From: Verrucomicrobia bacterium UBA1629
GTDB taxonomy: Bacteria; Verrucomicrobiota; Kiritimatiellia; RFP12; UBA1067
Length of the DNA: 8,789 bases
Assembly: GCA_002321305.1 (NCBI GenBank)
Contig: DCMF01000025.1
Location: 24,359 to 33,147 of the forward strand
Direction of reading: 5' to 3'
In this document: positions 1-6,499 of the stretch, piece by piece
Numbering within the stretch: the first letter of the stretch is position 1
Layout: the number at the start of each line of letters is the position of its first letter
Notes under the pieces: model-generated
Databases searched by the model: none
Seen by the model: the letters and a program-made list of their open reading frames with translations, nothing else
Told to the model about the DNA's origin: nothing
Position numbers and translations under genes: made by a program

Positions 1-286
1 AGACTCGCGCCGAGCCGTAGACACTCGCCTCGTCGTAGACCCACGCCTTGCCGCAGACACTCGCCTCGTCGTAGACCCACGCCTTGCCGCAGACCTTCGC
101 CTCGCCGTAGACCCACGCCCCTCCCAAGTGCGAGAGGTTGCTCTCCCGTTCGATCCATCCGCCGAGGTCGCCCTTGCGGACGGGCGTACCGTCCGCGAGC
201 GTGAAGTCCCTCGCGGCGCGGATGCGGTGCAGGACCGTGCCTTCGTCAAGCCTAATCGTCTCGTCCGTCAGTTCGTATTTCTTCAT
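1..286 (-). CDS. Hexapeptide beta-helix repeat phage protein (3' part missing)
   Basis: The gene starts at ATG 286 and runs off the left edge, leaving 95 codons. The N-terminus (KKYELTDETIRL, then LHRIRAARDF and KGDLGGWIERESNLS) is the conserved head of a phage accessory family. In that family the head is followed by six-residue repeats, usually written x-V-Y-G-x-A, predicted to fold as a left-handed beta helix. From about residue 57 the repeats here read AWVYGE AKVCGK AWVYDE ASVCGK AWVYDE ASVYGS. No function is firmly established for the family. The start overlaps the upstream stop as ATGA, so translation is probably coupled. The C-terminus and total length cannot be seen. Family recognition rests on the head and repeat pattern; the fold is inferred. 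Confidence 0.8.
   Translation of the reverse strand, partial: MKKYELTDETIRLDEGTVLHRIRAARDFTLADGTPVRKGDLGGWIERESNLSHLGGAWVYGEAKVCGKAWVYDEASVCGKAWVYDEASVYGSARV
19..90. repeat. Two perfect 36-bp tandem repeats in the beta-helix gene
   Basis: Positions 19-54 and 55-90 are identical 36-mers, and 91-120 is a diverged third copy. Each unit encodes two hexapeptide turns. Identity at the DNA level suggests recent unit duplication, so the number of turns may vary between related elements. Confidence 0.85.
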
Positions 287-603
287 TCCGCGCCTCCCAC
301 CTTTTCGAGGGCCGCTTTCGCCTTGCGGACGGCCTCGCACTCGCCGTCGCACGTCCTGCCGACCTCGGCTTGGCAGCTGTCGCACAGTTCCTCCACCCAC
401 TCGCGCAACGCCTCGTACAGTTCCGGCGCGGCCGCGATCAGTCGCGCGTTCGGGTCGTCCGCCGCCTCGGCCGCCGGATTGGCACTCCAGTCGTAGTCCA
501 CGACGGGCGAGCCGTCGGCGGCAAGTATCTCGCCGTATACGGAGCAATCGCCGTGCTTCGTCCACGGCGCGGGGCTGATCCCCAGTTCTTCAAGCGTCTT
601 CAT
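283..603 (-). CDS. Small phage protein of the 'PNARLIAAAPEL' family
   Basis: This encodes 106 residues. The start at 603 is chosen because its ATG overlaps the stop of the upstream gene (ATGA), which a longer open frame would break. Residues 10-15 (SPAPWT) and 51-65 (PNARLIAAAPELYEA) form a signature common in short phage accessory proteins: an N-terminal PAPW segment followed by an alanine-rich helix. The C-terminal part adds cysteines (C74, C77, C85, C89) in CxxC and CxxxC spacing, which may bind a metal. I know of no proven function. The gene lies in a chain of coupled small genes at the distal end of the operon, a usual place for non-essential early phage genes. Confidence 0.8.
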   Translation of the reverse strand: MKTLEELGISPAPWTKHGDCSVYGEILAADGSPVVDYDWSANPAAEAADDPNARLIAAAPELYEALREWVEELCDSCQAEVGRTCDGECEAVRKAKAALEKVGGAE

Positions 604-908
604 TTCGCCTCCTCGCTTTCTGTTTTCTTGAAGTCGCAACAGGCGGTGTCCCATTCGCCTACGCATTCGCGAATGCTACCGCACCTCTTCGTATCCGCGC
701 AGAAGTTCGCGCACTCGCCGCACGTATGCCCGTCCCACGGGCGGCGGTTCCATCCTCCGACGGCCTCGCCGCGCTCGTAGTCCGTTCGGTTCGCGCCGCA
801 GTTCTGGCACTCGACCTTGAACGGTGCGCCGCCGTATGCGTAGCGGTCTTCTGTCAGTACCGCCCTACCCCCGCAGAAGGGGCATGATCTCAGTTTCACG
901 TCGCTCAT
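600..908 (-). CDS. Lar-like restriction-alleviation zinc-ribbon protein with a second cysteine-rich module
   Basis: This encodes 102 residues, with a start at 908 that overlaps the upstream stop (ATGA). Residues 7-56 match the Lar-type layout: a CPFCGG knuckle (C9, C12), an aromatic strand region, CQNCGA (C35, C38) and an ending GGWNRR. Lar of the Rac prophage modulates type I restriction, and family members are widespread in phages, though most are annotated by similarity only. Residues 63-91 form a second cluster (C63, C66, C70, C77, C82, C90, C91) resembling the CGEC zinc modules found as separate small phage proteins. The protein therefore looks like a fusion of two zinc modules. An anti-restriction role is a family-level inference. 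Confidence 0.75.
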   Translation of the reverse strand: MSDVKLRSCPFCGGRAVLTEDRYAYGGAPFKVECQNCGANRTDYERGEAVGGWNRRPWDGHTCGECANFCADTKRCGSIRECVGEWDTACCDFKKTESEEAK

Positions 909-1315
909 TTCGCCTCCTTCCCCGCCGCGTCCGCCTCGGCGTAGAGCCATGCGATAGAACAATTGACTTTGGTTTTTCCATGCCCATAGTTGCATGAGTC
1001 GCACTTCTTCCCGAAGCACATATGCTCGTATGCTTTATCGGCCTCCTTCGCCGTCTTGTACACGTCGAGGTTGCGCACGGGCTTCCGCTTCTCGCGCTCG
1101 ATGGCCTTGATAAGGTCATCCAACTTGTTGGTAAAATCGCTCATCCTCCATCTGTTGTCGACAACAGCCTCCACCGCCTCCAGCAGCGTCGGCTCGCGCG
1201 GCTCGACGTACTCCAGTTCAAGCCAGAGTTCAAACGGCAGCCCTTCGGTCTCGCGGTGGGCGACATACGCCTCCAGCGCGTCAGCCAAGTTCGGGTACTT
1301 ATCAATGTTCTTCAT
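905..1315 (-). CDS. Phage accessory protein with N-terminal 'KYPN-ALEAY' domain and cysteine motif
   Basis: This encodes 136 residues. The start at 1315 has a purine-rich leader with GAAAGGAAA upstream. The N-terminus (MKNIDKYPNLADALEAY, then PFELWLELEYVEPREPTLLEA) has the look of a recurrent small phage protein family of unknown function. A basic, helical middle (about 60-90) leads to C100, C105, C108 and C119, a possible zinc site ending in NCSIAWLYAEAD. The stop overlaps the next start (ATGA). I recognise the style of the family but cannot assign a role. Confidence 0.75.
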   Translation of the reverse strand: MKNIDKYPNLADALEAYVAHRETEGLPFELWLELEYVEPREPTLLEAVEAVVDNRWRMSDFTNKLDDLIKAIEREKRKPVRNLDVYKTAKEADKAYEHMCFGKKCDSCNYGHGKTKVNCSIAWLYAEADAAGKEAK

Positions 1316-1340
1316 CTTTCGTTTCCTTTCGCTTTCTGTT

Positions 1341-1505
1341 TCAAGTTAGCGCGTGTCTCTCCACGCCGTCACCGCTATGACCAGTTCGCCTGTCGGTCTG
1401 GGCGCAGGGGCGGCCCCGCAGAGACCGGCGCGCGCGTCCGCGCCCCGGCTTCATCTCAGCCGCTTCGGATTCCTCACGGGCTGCCCTGATCGCCTGTACG
1501 CTCAT
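1341..1505 (-). CDS. Possible 54-aa basic protein
   Basis: The ATG at 1505 overlaps the stop of the 266-aa gene as ATGA, the same coupling used by most genes here, and the frame stays open for 54 codons. The start MSVQAIRAAREESEAAE looks protein-like. The rest is arginine-rich and low-complexity, as would arise by chance in GC-rich DNA. No family is recognised. A neighbouring +1 frame downstream reads ...GELVIAVTAWRDTR before a stop, which leaves open a frameshifted longer ancestor. The gene is plausible from position only. Confidence 0.4.
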   Translation of the reverse strand: MSVQAIRAAREESEAAEMKPGRGRARRSLRGRPCAQTDRRTGHSGDGVERHALT

Positions 1506-2302
1506 TTCGCCGCGCCTCCCCTGTCGGCTCTCGGCAGCTTCGCGAGCCGCGCGTTCAGCGCAGAGCCCCGGTTCGCGACGTCCTCGCCCGAGGCGACCTC
1601 GCGCCAGAACGCGAACGCCTCCTCGCGCACGGCCCCCTCGCCCTTGTCGGCGACGAGCTGCCGCCACCGCTTCAGGCTGCCGAAGTCGCCCGTCACCGCC
1701 GCGCACACCGTCACGGGGTCGTACTGCGGGTCGAAGAACGCCCCCGCGTCCTTGCGCGCGGCGGCGGCGAACTTCCGCGCAAGCTCCTTCGCGTTCCCCG
1801 TCCCCCCCGGCAGAAGAACCTCCCTCTCGCCAGAGCCCGTTCCGTTCCGGTTTCCGTTCGGTTCGGTTCCGTTCGGTTCGCCGCCCGCCGCAACGGAACG
1901 GAACGGAACGGTAACGGAACGGTTGTTAGTTCGGTAGGTAGGTAGTTCGGTAGGTAGTTCGGTAGGTAGGTTGTTAGGTAGGTTGTTAGGTAGGTTGTTA
2001 GGTAGGTTGTTAGGTAGTAACGTGACATCGGGTGACAACTGTGTGTCACGCTTTGTCACCGTGACATCGGGTGACAGGCGCGCCTTGCGCTGACGCTCCT
2101 TCCACCGCTCGCGCTGAGCCTCGACCGCCTTGTCCATCGCCTCGCTCTCGTTCGCAAGCTCCTCGAGGGACGACAGCTCGGCGTCCGTCAGGTCTTCCCG
2201 ACGGATGCGCGGGTTGCCGCAGAGCGCGGCGACCACGCGCCCCAGGGACGCGATGTCCCTGGTGAAGCGGGCCTTGTTGTAGAGTGCCGCAGGGCGTACC
2301 AT
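1502..2302 (-). CDS. Putative phage replication protein with repeat-encoded linker
   Basis: This encodes 266 residues, with a start at 2302 joined to the upstream stop as TGATG. Residues 1-75 are helical and charged, ending in a basic stretch RERWKERQRKAR. Residues 77-158 are a low-complexity linker: SPDVT twice, NNLP four times, TELP twice, then Asn/Gly/Thr-rich sequence. Residues 165-266 form a second helical domain (AKELARKFAAAARKDAG, FGSLKRWRQLVADKG, FAFWREVASGEDVANRGSAL). A two-domain protein with a repetitive linker, placed after recombination genes, resembles phage replisome organisers and initiators whose genes contain the origin, as in lambda O. I see no helicase or primase motif, so the replication role is inferred from architecture and position. 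The linker DNA is described separately. Confidence 0.6.
   Translation of the reverse strand: MVRPAALYNKARFTRDIASLGRVVAALCGNPRIRREDLTDAELSSLEELANESEAMDKAVEAQRERWKERQRKARLSPDVTVTKRDTQLSPDVTLLPNNLPNNLPNNLPNNLPTELPTELPTYRTNNRSVTVPFRSVAAGGEPNGTEPNGNRNGTGSGEREVLLPGGTGNAKELARKFAAAARKDAGAFFDPQYDPVTVCAAVTGDFGSLKRWRQLVADKGEGAVREEAFAFWREVASGEDVANRGSALNARLAKLPRADRGGAAK
1838..1924. repeat. GGAAC/GTTCC pentamer tracts forming an imperfect inverted repeat
   Basis: The left arm (1838-1880) is rich in CGTTC/GGTTC pentamers and the right arm (1892-1924) in their complement GGAAC. They are separated by a short GC-rich spacer. The two arms can pair over about 30 bp with mismatches, so DNA or mRNA could fold into a long hairpin here. 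The sequence lies inside the 266-aa gene and encodes part of its linker. Confidence 0.7.
1933..2017. repeat. GGTA-based 12-bp tandem array (four perfect GGTAGGTTGTTA units)
   Basis: Positions 1965-2012 hold four perfect copies of GGTAGGTTGTTA followed by a partial fifth. Positions 1937-1960 hold two copies of the variant GGTAGGTAGTTC. A 4-bp phase step separates the two blocks. The 12-bp unit keeps the reading frame and encodes NNLP or TELP on the minus strand. Its composition contrasts with the surrounding GC-rich gene. It may be part of an origin or simply an unstable linker. Confidence 0.9.
2022..2076. repeat. Six phased GTGACA/TGTCAC sites (iteron-like)
   Basis: GTGACA starts at 2022, 2032, 2061 and 2071. 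Its complement TGTCAC starts at 2044 and 2054. The sites form three pairs, each spaced exactly 10 bp, about one helical turn. The outer pairs are embedded in identical 17-mers (2021-2037 and 2060-2076). The block touches the 12-bp array. This is the layout of a protein-binding iteron set, and a replication origin is my main hypothesis. Confidence 0.6.
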
Positions 2303-3225
2303 CAGATGACCTCCGCCACGTCCAGCGCGCCGTCCTGCGCGTTCGCGTCAGCGGCTTCGGCGGCTTCGGCGGCTGGCGGCTCGGCGGGCTTCTCGCCCAC
2401 CTTCAGGGCGTCGCGGAGGCTCTTCCTCGGCTTCGCGGCTTCGGCGGCCGGCTTCTCGGCCGGCTTCTCGAACCAGTCCTCCGCCTTGCTCATCCCGTCC
2501 TTGATGGAGTTGATGATCTTGCCGAGGTTGGCGAGCTGCGCGGGCTTGATCGCGTCGACGTGGCACTGGACGCGCGCCTCGATCTGCTCCTTCGTCACGC
2601 CGTACTGCGCGAACGCCTCCAGCATCTTCTTCAGCCGCTCCGGCGTCACCTCGAAGCGCGTGGCGAGCGTCCTGTCGCAGGCCTCCACGGCCTCCTCCAC
2701 GATGTCGCCGGGGATGACGCCGAGGATGCAGGCCCGAAGCCGCCGCGCCCCGTTGTTGGCGACCAGCTCGTAGATGTCGCGCGGGTCGGTGAGGCGCGTG
2801 TCCCCCTTCTTCGTGTGGCGGATGTGCGGCACCTGGAAGACCTTCGTCTGCCGCGCGTTCGTCTCCATGTCCCACGCGAACGCCTCGCACGTCGATTCCC
2901 CGTTCCTCTGCTCCAGCTCGCGGATGCCGAAGCTCATGTTGCCCCAGTTCTGCGCGAGCATTTCCGCGAGGCGGATGGACGGCCCGGTCACGTCCGTGCC
3001 GCCGCGCGAGTAGGTGTAGCACGCGCCCTCCGCGAGTTTCGGTCTTGTGCATGAGTTTAGAATCCTGTCGCGCGCCGCCACCACGTCGCGCGGGCACATC
3101 TTCGCCATCTGCATGGCGGCAATCGCCTCGGCCATCTCGCGCGTCTGCGCGACCATCGTCGCGGCGTTCCCCTTCGGCACGATCGTGCCGGGCTGCTGGA
3201 CTGCGGGCATTGTCTCGGTGTTCAT
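2302..3225 (-). CDS. Putative phage recombination / single-strand annealing protein
   Basis: This encodes 307 residues. The start at 3225 follows a GAAAGGAAACGAAAGAAG leader. The conserved core runs from about residue 48 to 175: VAARDRILNSCTRP, YSRGGTDVTGPSIRLAEMLA, FAWDMETNARQTKVFQVPHI, RDIYELVANNGARRLRACIL. I recognise this as a common phage early protein usually found beside a YqaJ-type exonuclease, and a RecT-like annealing partner is the natural role. It is not a canonical RecT, Erf or Rad52 by eye, so the exact superfamily is open. Residues 190-252 form a helical module (TPERLKKMLEAFAQYGVTKE). The tail from about 255 is Ala/Pro/Glu-rich and ends acidic (LDVAEVI), like flexible tails that bind partner proteins. 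The stop is joined to the next start as TGATG. Confidence 0.65.
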   Translation of the reverse strand: MNTETMPAVQQPGTIVPKGNAATMVAQTREMAEAIAAMQMAKMCPRDVVAARDRILNSCTRPKLAEGACYTYSRGGTDVTGPSIRLAEMLAQNWGNMSFGIRELEQRNGESTCEAFAWDMETNARQTKVFQVPHIRHTKKGDTRLTDPRDIYELVANNGARRLRACILGVIPGDIVEEAVEACDRTLATRFEVTPERLKKMLEAFAQYGVTKEQIEARVQCHVDAIKPAQLANLGKIINSIKDGMSKAEDWFEKPAEKPAAEAAKPRKSLRDALKVGEKPAEPPAAEAAEAADANAQDGALDVAEVI

Positions 3226-3289
3226 CTTCTTTCGTTTCCTTTCGTTTCATTCCCCGGGGCTTTCGCGGAGTTCACGGGGGTCGCTCCCT

Positions 3290-3315
3290 GTTGACAAGTT
3301 GACAGTTCGGTTGAC
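3290..3315. repeat. Three GTTGAC hexamers in the gap after the exonuclease gene
   Basis: GTTGAC occurs at 3290, 3298 and 3310 in the 89-bp gap (3226-3314), one of the larger gaps in the operon. The first two overlap TTGACA, a -35-like hexamer on the plus strand, but no -10 follows. A protein- or RNA-binding role is possible. No terminator is evident. Confidence 0.35.
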
Positions 3316-4304
3316 TACTTCTTCTTCGCCGCCGCGTCTGCGGGCTTCGCGAGGAAGCGGCGGCTTCCCGGCCTCGTGGTCGTGTACTCGGCGACCTGCG
3401 CATCTGTCGCGCCGAGCGCGCGCGCAAGGGCCTCCCAGTCCACCGTGCGCGAATCCTTCGCGCTCTTCCACGTCGCGAGGGGACGGCCCGTCGCCGCGTC
3501 CGTCAGGACTTCCGCGTCGCCGAGGAACGCGCAGACGTCGCCCATCGCGGCGTCCGCCTCCTCCTTCGCGCGGCGCGCCTCGTCCCGGAACGTTCGGTAC
3601 GCCTCCAGCCGCGCGGCGACCTCGTCCGTCGCCGCGACGGACTTGCCGGGGTTCGACCGCGCCCACAGGAGCCTGCAGTCGGCCTCGTTCGTCGGCGGCG
3701 GCATCCTGTCGCCCTCGACGTACTCCGCCCACCACGCCGTCAGCCGCTCGCGCATCGTGCGGATGACCGCCTCGTCGCGTTCCACGCGGAACGTCTCGAA
3801 GTGCTTGCGGCCGAGGAACAGGCACGCGACGTCCGCGTGTGCGAGGCAGGGCGCAAGCCCCATGTAGTGCTGCACCTGCACCTGGTAGTGGAGCGGCACG
3901 CCGTCCTCCCACTCGCGGCTCGACGTCTTGCACTCCAGCACGGTGTCCGTCCTGATCTCGCCCATGTGGCTGGCGACCTTCGCGCCGTCCGGCACGACGA
4001 GGCGGTCGAAGTTGCCGAGGAGGCACCCGTCGCGCACCATGCGGTTGTACCGCTGCACCGTCCGCCCCGTCTCCTGCGAATACCGCCGCGCGACGAAGGC
4101 CTCCAGCTCCGTGCCGATGCGCATGGCCTCGGTCTCCTCCTTCGGCGCGGCGCGGCCCGTCTTGTCGAGCCACACCGTCACCGGCGTCGCCCACGGGCTG
4201 ATGCCGAGGACGGCCGCCGCGTCCGATCCGCCGATGCCCGTCCGCCGCGCCGCGAGCCAGTCCGCCCGCGCCATGTCCGCCGTGCTTGTCGCGTCCGCGC
4301 TCAT
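3315..4304 (-). CDS. YqaJ-type viral exonuclease (lambda Exo-like)
   Basis: This encodes 329 residues. The start at 4304 is supported by an ATGA overlap with the preceding gene. It carries the YqaJ recombinase nuclease layout: RRTGIGGSDAAAVLGISPW (21-39), GTELEAF (64-70), CLLGNFDRLV with the metal-ligand aspartate D100, and VLECKTSS with E124 and K126 of the PD-(D/E)xK core. YQVQVQHYMG (140-149) follows, with glutamines typical of the family. The C-terminal third (about 225-329) is a helical extension with a lysine-rich end. Enzymes of this kind resect double-stranded DNA 5' to 3' and load a single-strand annealing partner, here probably the 307-aa product of the next gene. The active-site residues look intact. 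Confidence 0.9.
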   Translation of the reverse strand: MSADATSTADMARADWLAARRTGIGGSDAAAVLGISPWATPVTVWLDKTGRAAPKEETEAMRIGTELEAFVARRYSQETGRTVQRYNRMVRDGCLLGNFDRLVVPDGAKVASHMGEIRTDTVLECKTSSREWEDGVPLHYQVQVQHYMGLAPCLAHADVACLFLGRKHFETFRVERDEAVIRTMRERLTAWWAEYVEGDRMPPPTNEADCRLLWARSNPGKSVAATDEVAARLEAYRTFRDEARRAKEEADAAMGDVCAFLGDAEVLTDAATGRPLATWKSAKDSRTVDWEALARALGATDAQVAEYTTTRPGSRRFLAKPADAAAKKK

Positions 4305-4552
4305 TCCGCCGCCTCCTTCCGCTCCTCCTTCGCCCGGTCGAGATACCCCATGCGGCTGACGTACTCCCGCATCGAGGGCATCACGACCTTCTCGAAGAGC
4401 TCCGGCGTGGCCTCGTCGCGCCCGTACCTGCGGCAGAGGCCGCGCAGCGAGCTCCACGCGCCCGACAGCGCCCGCGTCGTGCGGAACGAGATCTGGTAGG
4501 CGTGGGGGTTCCCCTGCTCGTCCACGCGCCCGTTGATCCTGCGCGCGCTCAT
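4301..4552 (-). CDS. Hypothetical 83-aa protein between ParB and exonuclease
   Basis: The start at 4552 overlaps the parB-like stop and the end overlaps the exonuclease start, both as ATGA, so the gene is certainly translated with them. The sequence is basic in the first half (SARRINGRVDEQGN, RALSGAWSSLRGLCRRYG) and helical and charged at the end (REYVSRMGYLDRAKEERKEA). No motif is recognised. Its place suggests a small accessory factor for recombination or replication, as inference only. Confidence 0.75.
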   Translation of the reverse strand: MSARRINGRVDEQGNPHAYQISFRTTRALSGAWSSLRGLCRRYGRDEATPELFEKVVMPSMREYVSRMGYLDRAKEERKEAAE

Positions 4553-5916
4553 TCCGCGCCCCCTTCCTCCGCGACGAGCGCGGGGTCTTCGCTCGACATC
4601 GCCGCGTCCTCCTCCGCCGTCAGCCCCAGCTCCGCGCCGCCGAGGATGCCGTACACCTCCATGGCCTCGGACTGGCCGACGAACCCGCCGAACGCCCTCA
4701 CGTACCTCTCCGTCGCGGCCTTCTCGAACCCCGGCGCGGCGACGACCCGACGCGCAAGGCCCTCCGCGTCGCCGTTCGCGAGGCTGCGGATCTTCGCGAA
4801 CGCGCCGTCGCGGCTCGCCTGCCACGCCCGGTGCGCCGCCTTCACGCGCTTCGCCTCGGCCCTCTCCGCCTCGGTCAGCGCGGGCACGGCCTTCGCCGCC
4901 TCGTCCTCCTGCGTCCAGACGAGCCGCTTCAGCCCGTCCTGCCCGTAGACGTAGGGGATGACGTTCTTCCGCTCCCTGTGCGGCGTCGCCTCCCAGTAGC
5001 GCGGCACGTTCCACCTGTTCTTCGCCTCCCTCACCTCGACCCCCCTCTTCCGCAGGGCCTCGATCTCCGCGTCCACCGCGCCGTTCCACATCCGCGCGAA
5101 GCACGCCGCGTCCTGGCACCGCCCGCACCCGTCCTCGTACTCCGGGAACAGGCAGCCGTGCGTCTTCGTGTTGCAGGCGCACTTTGCGCACCCCGCGACG
5201 TCGAAGGGCGTCTCGTCCGGGTCGAGCGTCCGCAGCTCGCCGTCGAACCACGCCTCCAGCTCGTCCGCGCCGAAGCGCAGCCCGCCCTCCTCGTCGCAGG
5301 CCCAGTCCACGTTCACGTGCTGCGCGAAGACCGCGTCCTGCGCCTCCGGCTCGTGCAGGGCGACAATCTCCATCATGTCCGCCATGTCCGCGCCGCCGCC
5401 GGCCCGCGCGAACAGCTCGCGCCATTGCGCCGTGAGGCCCAGGAGACGCGCCCGCCGCGCGACGTGCCGCTCGTCCGTGCCCATCGCCGCCGCGATCTGC
5501 GCGTAAGTCCGCCCCGCGTCCCTGAGCCGCCCGATCAGCGCGGACTCCAGCAGCGGGTCGTTCGCGACGCGCTGGACGTTCGCCGTCGCCGTCATCAGCT
5601 GCGCCGCCTCGTCCGAGACGTCCGCCACCACGTCGGCGGCGATCTCCGCCCAGCCGAGCGACCGCGCCGCCGCAATGCGCCGGTGCCCGTCGATCACCTC
5701 GTAGGACGGCTCGCCGCCCTCCGCGTCCGCGACCCGGCGCACCGTCACGCGCTGGATCAGCCCGTTCGCCCGCATCGACGCGGCAAGCCCCGCGAGGGCC
5801 TCGTCGTCCGTCTGGTGCACGTTCCAGTCCGCCGCGCGGATCTCGTCGAGGCGCACCGTCTTCGGCACGGGCTGTGCCGCCACGTCGGCGGCCTGTCTAT
5901 GGATCTTCCTGCTCAT
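4549..5916 (-). CDS. ParB-family protein with cysteine cluster (orphan, no ParA in window)
   Basis: This encodes 455 residues, with a start at 5916 preceded by CGAAAGGAAAAAGACAAC. The N-terminal ParB domain spans about 20-160: the VRLDEIRAADWN entry strand, SMRANGLIQRVTVR, and the ParB box VIDGHRRIAAARSLGW (75-90) with the GHRR nucleotide-binding motif. N113-VQR and an HTH (TYAQIAAAMGTDERHVARRARLL, about 137-159) follow. Residues 243-272 hold seven cysteines (C243, C246, C248, C255, C264, C267, C272). This resembles the C-x2-C...C-x-D-x-ACF segment of plasmid/phage ParB-like proteins and probably binds metal. The remainder is helical and Ala/Glu-rich. No ParA ATPase is present in the window. 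Roles could be DNA organisation, gene regulation or partition of a plasmid-like form. Confidence 0.85.
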   Translation of the reverse strand: MSRKIHRQAADVAAQPVPKTVRLDEIRAADWNVHQTDDEALAGLAASMRANGLIQRVTVRRVADAEGGEPSYEVIDGHRRIAAARSLGWAEIAADVVADVSDEAAQLMTATANVQRVANDPLLESALIGRLRDAGRTYAQIAAAMGTDERHVARRARLLGLTAQWRELFARAGGGADMADMMEIVALHEPEAQDAVFAQHVNVDWACDEEGGLRFGADELEAWFDGELRTLDPDETPFDVAGCAKCACNTKTHGCLFPEYEDGCGRCQDAACFARMWNGAVDAEIEALRKRGVEVREAKNRWNVPRYWEATPHRERKNVIPYVYGQDGLKRLVWTQEDEAAKAVPALTEAERAEAKRVKAAHRAWQASRDGAFAKIRSLANGDAEGLARRVVAAPGFEKAATERYVRAFGGFVGQSEAMEVYGILGGAELGLTAEEDAAMSSEDPALVAEEGGAE

Positions 5917-5989
5917 GTTGTCTTTTTCCTTTCGGTCTTCCGGCGGCTTTGGTGGGGATCAGCCGGATCTCGCCCCATGTGAAATCCCG

Positions 5990-6262
5990 TCAGTCGGCCT
6001 CTTCCGCCGCGCGCGCCTCCTCGGCCGCCCAGTCCGCCTCCGCGCTCGCCTGGTCGGGCGTCGCGACCATGTACAGCCACGCGAGGAGGGCGATGAGCGC
6101 GAGCGTCGCAAGCCCCGCCGCCCACTCGGCCAGCGCGCCAAGCCATCCGCCTTCGGGCCTTTCGCCCCACGCCCTGCGGGCGCGGCTCTCGCCGACGCGC
6201 CTCATGTCGTCGCGCCACTGCGCGATCTCGCGCCTCTGCCATCTGTCCAGCTCCCTGTTCAT
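5990..6262 (-). CDS. Small single-pass membrane protein
   Basis: This encodes 90 residues. The start at 6262 sits behind a good AAAAGGAG site, part of which lies in the end of the upstream gene 3 bp away. Residues 1-35 are strongly basic (MNRELDRWQRREIAQWRDDMRR). One hydrophobic segment lies at about 48-67 (AAGLATLALIALLAWLYMVA), and the C-terminus is acidic (EADWAAEEARAAEEAD). By the positive-inside rule the basic N-terminus would be cytoplasmic. No family is recognised. Small membrane proteins in early phage operons often alter host physiology or exclude other phages, but nothing here proves that. Confidence 0.75.
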   Translation of the reverse strand: MNRELDRWQRREIAQWRDDMRRVGESRARRAWGERPEGGWLGALAEWAAGLATLALIALLAWLYMVATPDQASAEADWAAEEARAAEEAD

Positions 6263-6265
6263 GCC

Positions 6266-6499
6266 TCAGCTCCTTTTCACGGGCTCCCACGCGGGGAGGT
6301 TGCGGATGGATGCGTTGATCGAGTCGAAGTCGTAGAAGACCGCCTTGTCCTCGCAGCGCGCGATCACGCGCCCCTCCGCGACCCAGTCGTTGAGCATGTC
6401 GCGCTTCACGCCGAAGTAGAGCTCCGCGTCCTTCGCGCGGACGTACTTCGGGTACGGCTTTTCGCACCCCGGGCCGTACAGCGTCACGATCCCGCTCAT
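6266..6499 (-). CDS. Excisionase / AlpA-like small HTH DNA-binding protein
   Basis: This encodes 77 residues, overlapping the Arc-like gene upstream by ATGA. The segment YVRAKDAELYFGVKRDMLNDWVAEGRVIARCEDKAVFYDFDSI (about 19-61, quoted in parts: RAKDAELYFGVKRDMLNDWV and GRVIARCEDKAVFYDFDSI) has the pattern of excisionase/MerR-like winged helix-turn-helix proteins. That pattern is an HTH that ends in W-V-x-x-G, then a beta wing and a terminal D-x-D-S-I. Family members act as excision directionality factors or as regulators. The attachment-site-like sequence at the right end of the window makes an excision role plausible. No integrase is visible. Confidence 0.7.
   Translation of the reverse strand: MSGIVTLYGPGCEKPYPKYVRAKDAELYFGVKRDMLNDWVAEGRVIARCEDKAVFYDFDSINASIRNLPAWEPVKRS

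Noticed and set aside
19..120. CRISPR-like or satellite array
   Set aside because: The repeats are coding, in frame, without spacers, and encode hexapeptide turns.
2284..3054. Long plus-strand open frame of 256 codons
   Set aside because: It lies antisense to the 307-aa gene in GC-rich DNA, has Arg/Leu/Val-rich sequence without motifs, and breaks no overlap logic on the minus strand.
5913..5978. Possible 21-aa leader peptide overlapping the ParB start (ATGA)
   Set aside because: No convincing ribosome site and too short to judge; the overlap may be chance.
4831..5982. Plus-strand open frame of 383 codons opposite the ParB-like gene
   Set aside because: The minus strand shows a clear ParB domain. 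The plus frame is Arg/Pro/Leu-rich codon shadow.
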